The notes under the pieces were generated by a model that saw only the letters and a program-made list of their open reading frames with translations, was not told where the DNA came from and did not search any database. From the NCBI GenBank assembly GCA_019636235.1, contig JAHBXW010000012.1, positions 1 to 64,000 on the forward strand: a stretch of 64,000 bases of DNA, written 5' to 3'. Both the position numbers and the translations under genes were made by a program. This DNA is from Planctomyces sp. GTDB lineage: Bacteria > Planctomycetota > Planctomycetia > Planctomycetales > Planctomycetaceae. This document shows, in pieces, positions 1-8,882 of the stretch (its first letter is position 1; each line of letters opens with the position of its first letter).

Positions 1-539
1 GAACAGATTCCCGCTCCCTGGCGCAAATTCCATGCCGAGGTTTTTGGTCCGCTTCTTACGGACTCTTCGGCCTCCGCGATCAACGCCGGGGCGATCTTCG
101 CGGCCAGCGGACCGAGCTGATCCCGAACATCCAGCACCAACGCCCCAAAATCATAATCTCGCCGCACCGTGAAATCGCGGGGGCAGGAGTTCAACGCATC
201 TGGAAGCGCTTCCCGATCTTCATGCAGCAGCGCCCTGATCAGCACTCGCCAGGCGTCAAGGTCCCATGGACAGCTCTTGATCACTCCGCGCATGACTGAC
301 GCCGCCAACGGGTAGGCCCGCATGTCCAGGCACCAATCAGCGAAAAATTCCTGCATCAAGGGAACCCAGAGCGCAAGCGTACTTCGATCGCTTTCGGAGA
401 CTGTCGGATCGCGCTGTTTGGCCCAACACTCCCCCAGCAGAGCGATGACGACGATGATGGACTCTCGACGTACTTTCGCTTCGAACTGGGCCTCGACGTA
501 GTCGTCCCAGATCGCGTCATTGCTGCGGTGATGATTCAT
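1..539 (-). CDS. Unknown protein, 3' end cut by the window edge
   Basis: An open frame runs leftward from ATG (537-539) to the window edge with no stop: 179 codons beginning MNHHRSNDAIWDDYVEAQFE. AAGGAG lies two to three bases upstream of the ATG on the minus strand, a tight but usable Shine-Dalgarno. The visible part is soluble, acidic and helix-rich, with Trp-containing stretches (ALWVPLMQEFFADWCLDM) and a segment reminiscent of tetratricopeptide helices (WDLDAWRVLIRALLHE). I recognise no family. It is divergent from the small secreted protein at 754. The real length is unknown because the C-terminus lies outside the window. Confidence 0.7.
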   Translation of the reverse strand, partial: MNHHRSNDAIWDDYVEAQFEAKVRRESIIVVIALLGECWAKQRDPTVSESDRSTLALWVPLMQEFFADWCLDMRAYPLAASVMRGVIKSCPWDLDAWRVLIRALLHEDREALPDALNSCPRDFTVRRDYDFGALVLDVRDQLGPLAAKIAPALIAEAEESVRSGPKTSAWNLRQGAGIC

Positions 540-753
540 TGCTCCTTGCGACACTCTGATGTTCCTCCGAACTCGCCATCCGACGCTTCCATCTCGCAAA
601 CCAATCTCACCTGCCACGCACGCAGCGACTCGGCTGTCCCGGACCCAGCCTATGAACGGAAGCATGGCATGCTGCCGAGGGCGTCAAATGGTAGAATATT
701 CTGCGGATCGTGCTTTGTCGATTCGATCCTCGGCATGCCCAACGTTGTCAGCC

Positions 754-1230
754 ATGCACACATCCAGATCGCTAAAGCGGCTGGGAATCTTCGCCGGCGG
801 GATGATGGCTTTCGCCGTTGTCTGGCTGGCCGCACGGCCCGGAACTGCGGTCAGCGGCCGGACGGAGATTCGCGGACATTTGAGCCTCGTCCTGCCGCCC
901 GGTTCTCGCCACTACGCCGACGTGGGCATCGACACCTGGGTCGGGCGCATTCGGCTCGGCGGAACGCCTGTGACGCTGACCTACGACATTGGCCATGTGG
1001 CCGGCAATTATGCGACTTATGTTGATGGAAATGGGCCGTTCGTCTGGACGAAGCGAACTGAACAGGACGGAATCGCCTGCGATGTCTCGCTTCACACCGC
1101 GAACGGCTCACACACGCTGTTCGTGTCGTTTCCGGACCTCGGCCCCGCGAACTTCTGGTGCGATGTCCGGGATGACTCACAGGTCGACGGGATCTTGAAG
1201 ATCCTGAAGACGGTTCGCCCCGCACGGTGA
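754..1230 (+). CDS. Small exported protein of unknown function
   Basis: 158 residues from ATG 754. The frame stays open upstream to 559, but that extension is low-complexity and unlike protein, whereas ATG 754 gives a textbook signal peptide: MHTSRSLKR, then a hydrophobic core (LGIFAGGMMAFAVVWLA) ending near residue 32. The mature part (about residues 33-158) is short, beta-rich by appearance, with Gly-Asn patches and two Cys (CDVSLHT, FWCDVRDD) that could pair after export. No family recognised. It converges on the DTW/Tsr3-like gene with a 44-base gap and no clear terminator. Confidence 0.6.
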   Translation: MHTSRSLKRLGIFAGGMMAFAVVWLAARPGTAVSGRTEIRGHLSLVLPPGSRHYADVGIDTWVGRIRLGGTPVTLTYDIGHVAGNYATYVDGNGPFVWTKRTEQDGIACDVSLHTANGSHTLFVSFPDLGPANFWCDVRDDSQVDGILKILKTVRPAR

Positions 1231-1274
1231 GTTACGGCTCCGTCCGCTGGCACTGGCAGATCCCGGCGGCACGA

Positions 1275-1754
1275 TCATTCCCCAGCGCGGGCAGCCGCTC
1301 GGTTCAGCCGCGCCGCGTTGAGTTCCAGAAACCGCTCCCGCCACGCGTAGTCGTCCAGCAGGCCCTCGGTCGGTCGCCCCAACTGCGCGTACGCCGCGAA
1401 CAGCGCCTCGATCGTCGCCAGCCCGGCGGTCGGATCCTCGAACAGCTTGGAGACGCGCGGGTACGCCGTGCGCCAGTCCCCCAGGCTGCGCACCGGCGAC
1501 TCGGCGAAGTCGCGCTCCATGGCCGCCGCCCAGCGCCACGTGCCGTCCAGAATCAGCAGGCCGCGCTCCGCGTCCTCCGGCCCGAGCTGCGGACCGCCCA
1601 GCCCCAGCCGGACATAATTCCCCAGCGGCTCGGTCCCCCGCCGCGGATGCTTCCAGAAGACGAACCCTTCCCGCCCGCGCAGCGGCTCCACCGAGCACTT
1701 GCTGCGGCGCTCCTTCGGGTGCACGACGATGATCGTAGGCGGCCAGACGGGCAT
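1275..1754 (-). CDS. DTW/Tsr3-superfamily protein, putative aminocarboxypropyl (acp) transferase
   Basis: 159 residues. The N-terminal half has a DTW-like HPKERR motif (residues 12-17) and the core [11 protein letters not shown] (about 66-76), the Asp-x-Thr-Trp signature of DTW proteins. The C-terminal third ([16 protein letters not shown], then RERFLELN) resembles the end of archaeal/eukaryotic Tsr3. Members of this superfamily transfer the 3-amino-3-carboxypropyl group of S-adenosylmethionine to tRNA uridine (TapT/TuaA) or to rRNA (Tsr3); which RNA is used here cannot be told. It starts 23 bases after the M16 peptidase and is probably co-transcribed with it. Family call is fairly sure, substrate unknown. 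Confidence 0.7.
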   Translation of the reverse strand: MPVWPPTIIVVHPKERRSKCSVEPLRGREGFVFWKHPRRGTEPLGNYVRLGLGGPQLGPEDAERGLLILDGTWRWAAAMERDFAESPVRSLGDWRTAYPRVSKLFEDPTAGLATIEALFAAYAQLGRPTEGLLDDYAWRERFLELNAARLNRAAARAGE

Positions 1755-1777
1755 GAATGGGGCGTCGACGAGGGGCG

Positions 1778-3001
1778 TCAGATCGATTCCAGCGGCCCGA
1801 CCCCGACGGTCGTCACCTTGGTCAGCGGATAGGCCTCCAACAGCTCCCGGATGTCGGCCAGCGTCACCCCGTCCAGGTCCCGAAGGTCGTCTTCGATCGT
1901 CCGATACTCCTGGCGATGCAGCCAGTTGCCTCCCAGCGAGGCCAGCCGCCCCATCGGCCGTTCGCTCTGCAGCACGACGCGGGAGGCGACCTTTGTCCGC
2001 GCCTGCTCGAGTTCATCGGGGGTCACTCCATCGCGGTTGACCTCGGCGTAAACCTCCCGGATCCGCGCGAGATTGCGGGCCGCCTGGTCGGGCGTGCTGC
2101 ACAGATAGGTCGACCACAGGCCGGCGCCCTGGTAGTCGTTGTACGACAGGTCGGCCGACTCGGCGTGCCCCGGATCGACGAGTTCCCAGTACAGCCGGCT
2201 GCCCGTGTCGTCGCCGACAATGACGCTCACCAGTTCCGCGGCGAACCGCAGCCGGTCGGTGGCGCTGGGTGCGGCGCCCATCGTCACCAGGTGCTGCTGG
2301 TTCAGCGGCCGTGCAAAGAGCACGGTTTTTCCGGCGGGGGGGCAGTCGCAGCGAAGTCGCTCCGGCGAACCCTGCGGCCAGTTCCCGCAGTGGGCCTCGG
2401 CCAGTTCGAGCAGTTCGTTCCAGTCGACATTGCCGGCGGCCGCCAGGGTGATGTTCCCCGCGCGGTACCGCTCTGCGAAATAGCCGCGCATCTGGTCGAC
2501 GGTCAGCCGCGACACGGTGTCGATCGAGCCCAGCACGCTCTGGCATAGCGGATGCCCCTCGAAGTGCACCTCCATCGCCTTTTCGAGGACCAGAAACGCC
2601 GGCATGTCGTCGTACATGCCGATCTCCTCAAGGATCACCTGCTTCTCGGTCTCGAAGTCCTCGGTCCGCAGCGCGGGGCGCAGCAGGTTGGCCAGCAGTT
2701 CGAACGTGCCCGGCAGGTATTCCGGCAGGATGGCCGCGTAGTACAGCGTGACCTCTTCGCTGGTCGAGGCGTTGTACTGGGCGCCGAGTTCGTCGAACAC
2801 GCGATTGACGTCGTCCGCGGTGAAGCGGTCGTTGCCCTTGAAGGCCATGTGTTCGAGGAAATGGCTGACGCCGCCGACCTCGCAGGTCTCGTCGCAGGCG
2901 CCGGTGTTGACGAAGAACCCGAGCGCGGAACTGCAGGCGCTGGGGTTGATTTCGGCGATCACCTGCAGGCCGTTGGAAAGCTGATGCTGCTGGAACGTCA
3001 T
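1778..3001 (-). CDS. M16 family zinc metallopeptidase (pitrilysin/processing-peptidase-like)
   Basis: 407 residues, the size of a one-chain bacterial M16B peptidase. The inverted zinc motif HFLEH is at residues 47-51 and the distal glutamate ligand follows in [10 protein letters not shown] (E126, the expected ~75 residues later). The R/Y-containing C-terminal half ([11 protein letters not shown], about 268-278) belongs to the inactive second domain of the clam-shell fold. There is no signal peptide, so a cytoplasmic role such as peptide turnover is likely. It is the first gene of a two-gene leftward unit with the DTW/Tsr3-like gene and is divergent from murE. Confidence 0.9.
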   Translation of the reverse strand: MTFQQHQLSNGLQVIAEINPSACSSALGFFVNTGACDETCEVGGVSHFLEHMAFKGNDRFTADDVNRVFDELGAQYNASTSEEVTLYYAAILPEYLPGTFELLANLLRPALRTEDFETEKQVILEEIGMYDDMPAFLVLEKAMEVHFEGHPLCQSVLGSIDTVSRLTVDQMRGYFAERYRAGNITLAAAGNVDWNELLELAEAHCGNWPQGSPERLRCDCPPAGKTVLFARPLNQQHLVTMGAAPSATDRLRFAAELVSVIVGDDTGSRLYWELVDPGHAESADLSYNDYQGAGLWSTYLCSTPDQAARNLARIREVYAEVNRDGVTPDELEQARTKVASRVVLQSERPMGRLASLGGNWLHRQEYRTIEDDLRDLDGVTLADIRELLEAYPLTKVTTVGVGPLESI

Positions 3002-3392
3002 GGATGTCGTGGTGTGGGGATGCGGGTCGGGGGCCCGGAATCAATCCGGGTCCGCAGGCATTGTTGCAGGCGAGTCAATCGTGAGGGGAGTCCACGGGAC
3101 GGCGGCGGGCCGCCGCGGGGGTGTAAGTTCTACAAAATCGGGAGTTGCGTTTCGAAATCGCTCGAAGGCTTCTTGACCGGTTTGCGGGAATCCGCAGAAT
3201 CCTCGCGCTCCCCGGAGCATGTCCCGCCCCTTATCGCGGAACGACCGCCAGCGGCGCCGTTCCCGCATGTCGCTCGCCGGTTCCGGCGACACGATTCCCA
3301 GACGTCCAACCCAGGCATTCCGGCCTTCCCGAGCGGCCTTCCGGTCGCCCCAGCGAGCCTTCGGCCCGCGGACGGGAACGCTGCCCGCGTCC
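3002..3392. other. Divergent intergenic region, M16 peptidase / murE
   Basis: 391 bases without a convincing gene. The murE frame is open back to 3219, but the 58 extra residues are Arg/Pro/Ser-rich and lack the look of a Mur N-terminal domain, so I treat them as non-coding. The only base-composition change is a locally AT-richer patch near 3121-3150 (gtaagttctacaaaatcg), the best place for the divergent promoters, but no clean -35/-10 pair is visible. Confidence 0.4.
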
Positions 3393-4892
3393 ATGCAACG
3401 AACCCGGTCCCCGGCGGCTACTGTCAGTCTGCGGCGCTTGTTTCCGCAGGCCAGTTTTGTCGGCTGCGCCGATGTCGCGGTCAGCCGCGCCGTCGCCAGC
3501 AGCCAGGAATGCACGCCCGGCTGCCTCTTCGCGGCGCTCCCTGGAACCGTGCACGACGGCCGGACGCACGTGGCCGACGCCATCTCCCGCGGCGCCGCGG
3601 CGGTGCTGACTCCCACGCCGCTGGCCAACGTCCGCGTGCCGCAGTGCGTGGTCGCCGACGTCCGCGCGGCCTATTCCGAACTCTGCCAGGCCATTAGCGG
3701 CTTCCCTTCCCGCCGGCTGGGGCTCGTGGGAGTCACCGGAACGAACGGAAAGACGACCACGACCTGGCTCGTGCGTTCCATCCTCGAAGCCCAGAAGTTT
3801 GGGACCGGACTGCTGGGAACAATTGAATACAGCGACGGGCAGACGGCGGAGCCCGCTGAGCTCACGACGCCCGACTCCCGCGCTCTCGCCGACTGGCTGG
3901 CCGCCATGGTCGCCGCCCGGACTCGGTACGCGGCCATCGAACTGTCGAGCCACGCGCTCGACCAGCAACGCGCCTCGGGCGTGCAGCTCGACGTGGCGAT
4001 CGTCACCAACATCACCCGTGATCATTTCGACTATCACGGCGACCTGGAGGCGTACCGCGCGGCCAAGTCGCGGATCCTGTCGATGCTGAAACGCGGCGGG
4101 CTGATCGTCCTCAACGCTGATGATCCAGAGAGCGCCGGCCTGGCCGAGCAGGTTCCCCCCGGCGGGCAGGTCTGCCTGATCGGGCTGCAGAATGATGCGC
4201 ATGTATCGGCCCGCATCCTCGATGAATCGCTGATCGGCACGCGGTTCTCCGTGACGCACGGCTCCGAACAGTGCGAGTTCTTCACGCCGCTGATCGGCCG
4301 GCACAATGTGCTCAACTGCCTGGCGGCCGTCGCCGCCGCGCGGCACTTCGGCCTGTCCCTCGAAGCCGCGGCGGATGGCGTCGCGACGCTGACGACCGTT
4401 CCCGGCCGGTTGGAACGCGTCATCGGCCGGCAGCCGTTCCATGTGTTCGTGGACTATGCCCATACCGACGACGCACTGCGAAACGTGATCGCGGCCGTCC
4501 GCCCGATGACCCGCGGCCGCGTGATCACCGTGTTCGGCGCCGGCGGCAACCGCGACGCCTCCAAGCGGCCGCTGATGGCCCGCGCCGCCGCGGCCTCCGA
4601 TCTGTGCGTCGTCACGACCGACAACCCCCGGCACGAATCGCCAGAAGCCATCATCGAGCAGGTCTGCGCCGGGTTCGACGGCACGATGACCGGAGTCCAT
4701 GTCGAGGCCGATCGCGAAACGGCCATCGCCTGGGCGATCCGCTCCGCCCAGCCCGGAGACACGCTCCTCATCTGCGGCAAAGGGCACGAACGCGTCCAGG
4801 TCGTTGGCGATGAACGCATCCCCTTCGACGACGTCGCCGCCTGCAGCCAACACTTATTCCATTACCGGGTGCCTCGACGAGCCGCCTCATGA
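3393..4892 (+). CDS. murE: UDP-N-acetylmuramoyl-L-alanyl-D-glutamate:meso-diaminopimelate ligase
   Basis: 499 residues from ATG 3393, the usual MurE length. It adds meso-diaminopimelate to UDP-MurNAc-L-Ala-D-Glu in the cytoplasm. Visible motifs: ATP P-loop GTNGKTTT (residues 116-123), TTPDS, ELSSHALDQQR, DYAHTDDALRNV in the central and C-terminal domains, and DNPR (410-413), the signature that selects meso-diaminopimelate rather than lysine. It is followed after 34 bases by murF and then mraY, part of the dcw cluster. The longer in-frame start at 3219 is rejected because the extension is not protein-like. A functional DNPR MurE argues directly for a diaminopimelate-type peptidoglycan. Confidence 0.95.
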   Translation: MQRTRSPAATVSLRRLFPQASFVGCADVAVSRAVASSQECTPGCLFAALPGTVHDGRTHVADAISRGAAAVLTPTPLANVRVPQCVVADVRAAYSELCQAISGFPSRRLGLVGVTGTNGKTTTTWLVRSILEAQKFGTGLLGTIEYSDGQTAEPAELTTPDSRALADWLAAMVAARTRYAAIELSSHALDQQRASGVQLDVAIVTNITRDHFDYHGDLEAYRAAKSRILSMLKRGGLIVLNADDPESAGLAEQVPPGGQVCLIGLQNDAHVSARILDESLIGTRFSVTHGSEQCEFFTPLIGRHNVLNCLAAVAAARHFGLSLEAAADGVATLTTVPGRLERVIGRQPFHVFVDYAHTDDALRNVIAAVRPMTRGRVITVFGAGGNRDASKRPLMARAAAASDLCVVTTDNPRHESPEAIIEQVCAGFDGTMTGVHVEADRETAIAWAIRSAQPGDTLLICGKGHERVQVVGDERIPFDDVAACSQHLFHYRVPRRAAS

Positions 4893-4926
4893 CGGACTCC
4901 CACCGACCGGAGCCCCCTCCGATTCC

Positions 4927-6333
4927 ATGTTGAACCTGACCCTGCAGCACCTGATCGACGCCACCGGCGGCCGACTCGACGGCCCGGTCGATGCGTCCAT
5001 GTCAGTGCGGCAGGTGCGGATCGACTCGCGTCAGGTGGCTCCCGGCGACGTCTTCTTCGCCCTCCGCGGGGCCGCCACCGACGGGCACGCGTTCATTGAT
5101 GACGCCGTGCGACGCGGCGCGGCGTGCTGCGTCGTCGAACGGTCCCCTGCGGACCGCCGCCGCGTCCCGATGCTGCTCGTCCCGGATTCGCTGCAGGCGC
5201 TGCAGTCGCTGGCGCATGCCCGCCGTCGCGCTTCCGATGCGATGGTCATCGGCATCACGGGCAGCAATGGCAAGACGACCACCCGCACGATGCTGAACGC
5301 CGTGCTGTCGTCAAAGCACGTCGGCATGCAGAGTCCGGCGAACTACAACAGCCAAACGGGCGTCCCGCTGAGCCTGCTGGAGATCGCTCCGGGGGATGAA
5401 TACGCCATCATCGAGTTGGCGGCGTCGCATGCCGGCGAGATCGCGGCCCTGGCCCGCATCGCCCAGCCGGAAGCGGGGATCGTCACCAGCGTCGCGCCGG
5501 CCCATCTCGGCGAGTTCGGCTCGATCGAGGCGATTGTCGACACCAAGGGCGAACTCGTCGCGGCGATTCCTGCTGGAGGCTTCGTCGTCCTGAATGGAGA
5601 CGATCCGCGCGTGCGCGGCATGGCCTCGCGAGCCGCCTGCCGAACGCTGTTCGCGGGCGAGCAACCGGACAATTCCGTCCGCGTCTCGGCGGTCCACGTG
5701 GAGCAGGACTGGATCGAGGCGGTCGTTGACGGCGGCCGGTTCCGCGTCCGCGCGATTGGCCGACATCATGTCAATCCGCTGGTGCAGTGCGTCGCGGTGG
5801 CCCGGGAGATCGGGCTGTCGGACGCCGACATCCAGGAGGGACTGTGGACGTTCGAATCCGTCGCCGGGCGGTGCCGACGCTGTCAGATTGGCCCCTGGAC
5901 GGTCATTGACGACACATACAACGCCAACCCCGGCTCGATGCGCGCCGCCTGCGACGTCCTTGGCGGATGGCGGGGGCCGGGGAATCGCTGGCTGGTTCTC
6001 GGCGACATGCTGGGCCTGGGGCCGGGCAGCGGAGCCCTGCACCACGAGCTGGGCGAATACGCGGCGTCACAGCCGATCGACGGGATCGCGGCGATGGGCG
6101 AGCATGCCGGCGACGTCCTCCGCGCCGCGCGATTTCGAGGACTTGAGGGCGGCTGCCTGGGCGAATGCGGCAGCCTGTCGACGCTGATGCTGCAACTGGA
6201 ATGCTGGCTGGCGCCGGGGGACGTCGTGCTCGTCAAAGGCTCGCGGGGCATGCGAATGGAACAGGTTCTGGACGGACTCCGCGACCTGTGGAGCCGTCAG
6301 ACGACCACGACCGGGATCAGACAGGCGGCATGA
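4927..6333 (+). CDS. murF: UDP-N-acetylmuramoyl-tripeptide:D-alanyl-D-alanine ligase
   Basis: 468 residues from ATG 4927. It completes the cytoplasmic pentapeptide by adding D-Ala-D-Ala. The N-terminal substrate domain contains IDSRQVAPGDVFFALRG (about 36-52); the ATP domain has GITGSNGKTTTRTML (P-loop about 111-118), the YNSQTGVPLSL segment, and the C-terminal domain has IDDTYNANPGSMRAA, a MurF hallmark. The frame is open into the end of murE, but the chosen start matches the family N-terminus (LTLQHLIDATGGRL). Order murE-murF-mraY is as in most dcw clusters. Confidence 0.95.
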   Translation: MLNLTLQHLIDATGGRLDGPVDASMSVRQVRIDSRQVAPGDVFFALRGAATDGHAFIDDAVRRGAACCVVERSPADRRRVPMLLVPDSLQALQSLAHARRRASDAMVIGITGSNGKTTTRTMLNAVLSSKHVGMQSPANYNSQTGVPLSLLEIAPGDEYAIIELAASHAGEIAALARIAQPEAGIVTSVAPAHLGEFGSIEAIVDTKGELVAAIPAGGFVVLNGDDPRVRGMASRAACRTLFAGEQPDNSVRVSAVHVEQDWIEAVVDGGRFRVRAIGRHHVNPLVQCVAVAREIGLSDADIQEGLWTFESVAGRCRRCQIGPWTVIDDTYNANPGSMRAACDVLGGWRGPGNRWLVLGDMLGLGPGSGALHHELGEYAASQPIDGIAAMGEHAGDVLRAARFRGLEGGCLGECGSLSTLMLQLECWLAPGDVVLVKGSRGMRMEQVLDGLRDLWSRQTTTTGIRQAA

Positions 6334-6701
6334 CGCACCAGCGGCTTCCGCGCAGGCGGATGCCCGGCGACACACTGGAAACGGCGGTTCCCACTCGAAT
6401 CAGGAGGAGAGCGGACAACGAAACACCGATCCTGCCGTGTGCTCTCGGGTTTGCGGGAATCCGTAGCACCGTCCATGGCGTCTCGGACGGAGGCATCACA
6501 GGCTTTGGGACACGGGTGATCTCCTGGGTCGATCACCTCCCGAACCGCTTCACGGCAGGATCGGTTTTCTGTTCTCCTTGCCGGCCGCCGGGGATGCCCG
6601 GCAGTTGCGAAAGCGCTGATGCGGGGAACTCTCGCGGGTGGTAAGCTGCAACCCTCGTGCCGTCCGCAGGAGGCGGCGGGCGTCGTCCGCGGGTTGTCGG
6701 C
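6334..6701. other. murF-mraY spacer with no recognisable gene
   Basis: 368 bases lie between the murF stop and the mraY start, unusually long for neighbours that are nearly contiguous in most dcw clusters. Short open frames here overlap on all strands and show no family features. I see no strong hairpin, repeat or promoter pair. It may hold an mraY promoter or the remains of a lost gene, but nothing in the sequence proves either. Confidence 0.4.
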
Positions 6702-7808
6702 ATGCTGGTCTGGTTGCTGAATCGGTTCGCTCCACTGGCGGAACGCCTGGAAGCCGCATCCTCGGGCGACTCTCGTGTTTATCTGACGGCGCGCATCGCG
6801 TTGGCCGCCGTGCTGGCCTTCACGCTGGCCGTCGGCCTTGGCCCGCTGGTGATCGCCCTGCTCCGCAACAAACGCGTCGGCGAGCGGATCGACAGCGCCT
6901 CGCCGCAGCTCAATGAATTGCATGCGGCAAAACGCGACACTCCGACGATGGGCGGCGCGTTCATCATGGCGGCCGCGATTCTGGCGACGCTGCTGTGCGC
7001 CGATCTGTCGAATTTGCACGTTCTGCTCGCGCTGGTTGTCGGTCTTGCATTCGCCGTCGTCGGGGCCGTCGACGACTGGCAGAAGCTCCGCCGGCAGAAG
7101 CGGGGGCTCTCCGCTCGCGGCAAACTTCTCGCGCAGACGATTCTCGCCGCGGGAGTCGCCGTCGCGCTCTGGCTGCTGCAGGGCGAGCATCCGCAGGGAA
7201 CTGCACTCCGCTCGCCAATCGGAGAATGGGCGATTCGGCTCGGCGTGCTGTTCATTCCCTGGGCCGTGCTGGTGATCGTCGGCAGCTCGAATGCCGTGAA
7301 TCTGACGGACGGACTGGATGGCCTGGCGGCCGGTTGCATCGTGTTCGCGGGCGGGGCGTTCGCCGTTCTGGCGTACTTGTCGGGGCACGCGGCTATGGCC
7401 GAGTACCTGGCGATCCCCCGGGTCGTGGGCGGCGGCGAGCTGGGTGTTGTGATGGCGGCGCTCGTCGGCGCCACGCTGGGATTCCTGTGGTACAACGCGC
7501 CGCCGGCGCAGATCTTCATGGGAGATGTCGGATCGCTGCCGCTCGGCGCGCTGCTGGGATACGTCGCGCTGGCGATCCGCCAGGAGGCCCTGCTGGCGAT
7601 CATCGGCGGCGTCTTTGTCGTCGAGACGCTGAGCGTCATCGCGCAGGTCGCCAGCTTCAAAATGACGGGCAAGCGCGTCCTCGCCTGCAGCCCGCTGCAT
7701 CATCACTTTCAGTTCCGCGGAATGCCCGAGACGAGAATCGTCGTGCGGTTCTGGATCGTCGCCGCGCTGCTCGGCATCGCTGGTCTGGCCTGCCTGAAAC
7801 TACGCTGA
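6702..7808 (+). CDS. mraY: Phospho-N-acetylmuramoyl-pentapeptide transferase
   Basis: 368 residues from ATG 6702, close to the 360 of E. coli. MraY moves phospho-MurNAc-pentapeptide from UDP to undecaprenyl phosphate, making lipid I at the inner face of the membrane. Ten or so membrane segments are visible. Motifs: TPTMGGAFIM, the Mg-binding DDW after FAVVGAV, NLTDGLDGLAAG, PAQIFMGDVGSLPLGA and the loop HHHFQFRGMPETRIVVRFW. A GTG at 6657 would add 15 residues rich in Gly/Arg; ATG 6702, starting MLVWLLNRF, fits the family better. No murD, ftsW or murG follows, so the cluster stops here. Confidence 0.95.
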   Translation: MLVWLLNRFAPLAERLEAASSGDSRVYLTARIALAAVLAFTLAVGLGPLVIALLRNKRVGERIDSASPQLNELHAAKRDTPTMGGAFIMAAAILATLLCADLSNLHVLLALVVGLAFAVVGAVDDWQKLRRQKRGLSARGKLLAQTILAAGVAVALWLLQGEHPQGTALRSPIGEWAIRLGVLFIPWAVLVIVGSSNAVNLTDGLDGLAAGCIVFAGGAFAVLAYLSGHAAMAEYLAIPRVVGGGELGVVMAALVGATLGFLWYNAPPAQIFMGDVGSLPLGALLGYVALAIRQEALLAIIGGVFVVETLSVIAQVASFKMTGKRVLACSPLHHHFQFRGMPETRIVVRFWIVAALLGIAGLACLKLR

Positions 7809-7880
7809 TTCGGCCCCACGGAAGCGCTGTTGCGGACGTAAGACTGGCGGACCGCTCGCTATTTGATGACCATATTCGAC

Positions 7881-8852
7881 ATGCCTTCCCACCGATTCGC
7901 TGTGATCATGGCCCTCCTGTTGTGCGTCGCCGGATGCCAGCAGCGCGAGGCCGCGACCAGTGCGCGCCCCTCCGCTGCGGCGCCGCCGCCGGTCGCCGTG
8001 AGCAACGGCGCGCCAAAGGCGACCGGGCTGGGCCGCGTGGAAGCGCCGCATCTCCCCAATCCGCAGCGGATTCACGAGAACGTCATCTCCGGGGGCCTGC
8101 CGGAAGGGGACGAGGCCTTTGCGGAACTGGCCGCCCTCGGCATCAGGACGGTCATCAGCGTCGACGGCATGAAGCCCGATGTCGAAGCAGCCCGCCGCCA
8201 CGGGATGCGCTACGTCCACCTGCCGCATGGCTACGACGGCATCCCGGAAATCCGCGGGCAGGAACTCGCGAAAGCGGTCCGCGATCTGCCCGGCCCGTTC
8301 TACATCCATTGTCATCATGGCAAACATCGCAGCCCAGCGGCGGCCGCGGTCGCCTGCGTGGGCGCCGGGCTGATCGACCCTTCTTCAGCCGTGCCGTTCC
8401 TTACTTCGGCGGGGACGAGCGATCGGTACCAGGGACTCTACGCCGCGGCCCGCAACGCGCAGCGGTTTGAAGCGGCCCTGCTCGACGCGCTGCCGGCCGA
8501 GTTTCCCGAGACCGCGACGCTCCCCCCGCTCGCCGAAGCGATGGTCGAGCTGGAACGCGTCCATCACCGCGTCAATCTGATCGCCGCGGCGGACTGGGCC
8601 GCCCCTGCGAACTATCCGGACCTCGACCCGGCCCACCAGGCTCTGCTTCTCCGTGAGCAATACACGGAAATGCTCCGCATGGACGATTTGCAGCAGCAGC
8701 CCGAGGCGTTCCGGACGTTGATGGCCGACAGTGAATCCGCCGCGCTGGCGCTGGAAGAAGCGCTCCGAAGCGGCGACACGTCCGCCGCGGCCGCGGCACT
8801 CGGAGCGGTCAATTCCGGCTGCGCGGAGTGTCACAGGTCGTTCCGGGACTGA
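7881..8852 (+). CDS. Lipoprotein with Cys-phosphatase domain and C-terminal cytochrome c'-like haem site
   Basis: About 323 residues from ATG 7881; ATG 7866 is also possible. The start MPSHRFAVIMALLLCVAGC is a lipoprotein signal with its lipobox Cys at residue 19, so the protein should be anchored outside the cytoplasm. Residues about 55-180 form a dual-specificity-phosphatase-like domain with the P-loop HCHHGKHRS, a CX5R motif, preceded by ISGGLPEGDEAF and VISVDGMKPD. The remainder is helical, with a single CAECH (CXXCH) 9 residues from the C-terminus, the placement seen in cytochrome c'-type four-helix haem proteins. The two domains in one chain are unusual. Target and electron partner are unknown. 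It follows mraY by 72 bases and is convergent with the sulfatase. Confidence 0.75.
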   Translation: MPSHRFAVIMALLLCVAGCQQREAATSARPSAAAPPPVAVSNGAPKATGLGRVEAPHLPNPQRIHENVISGGLPEGDEAFAELAALGIRTVISVDGMKPDVEAARRHGMRYVHLPHGYDGIPEIRGQELAKAVRDLPGPFYIHCHHGKHRSPAAAAVACVGAGLIDPSSAVPFLTSAGTSDRYQGLYAAARNAQRFEAALLDALPAEFPETATLPPLAEAMVELERVHHRVNLIAAADWAAPANYPDLDPAHQALLLREQYTEMLRMDDLQQQPEAFRTLMADSESAALALEEALRSGDTSAAAAALGAVNSGCAECHRSFRD

Positions 8853-8882
8853 CGCCCCTGCGGCCCTCGAAGGTGCGGCCGT

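Noticed and set aside
3219-3392. N-terminal extension of MurE
   Set aside because: The 58 extra codons are Arg/Pro-rich, unlike MurE, and the protein from 3393 already has full family length.
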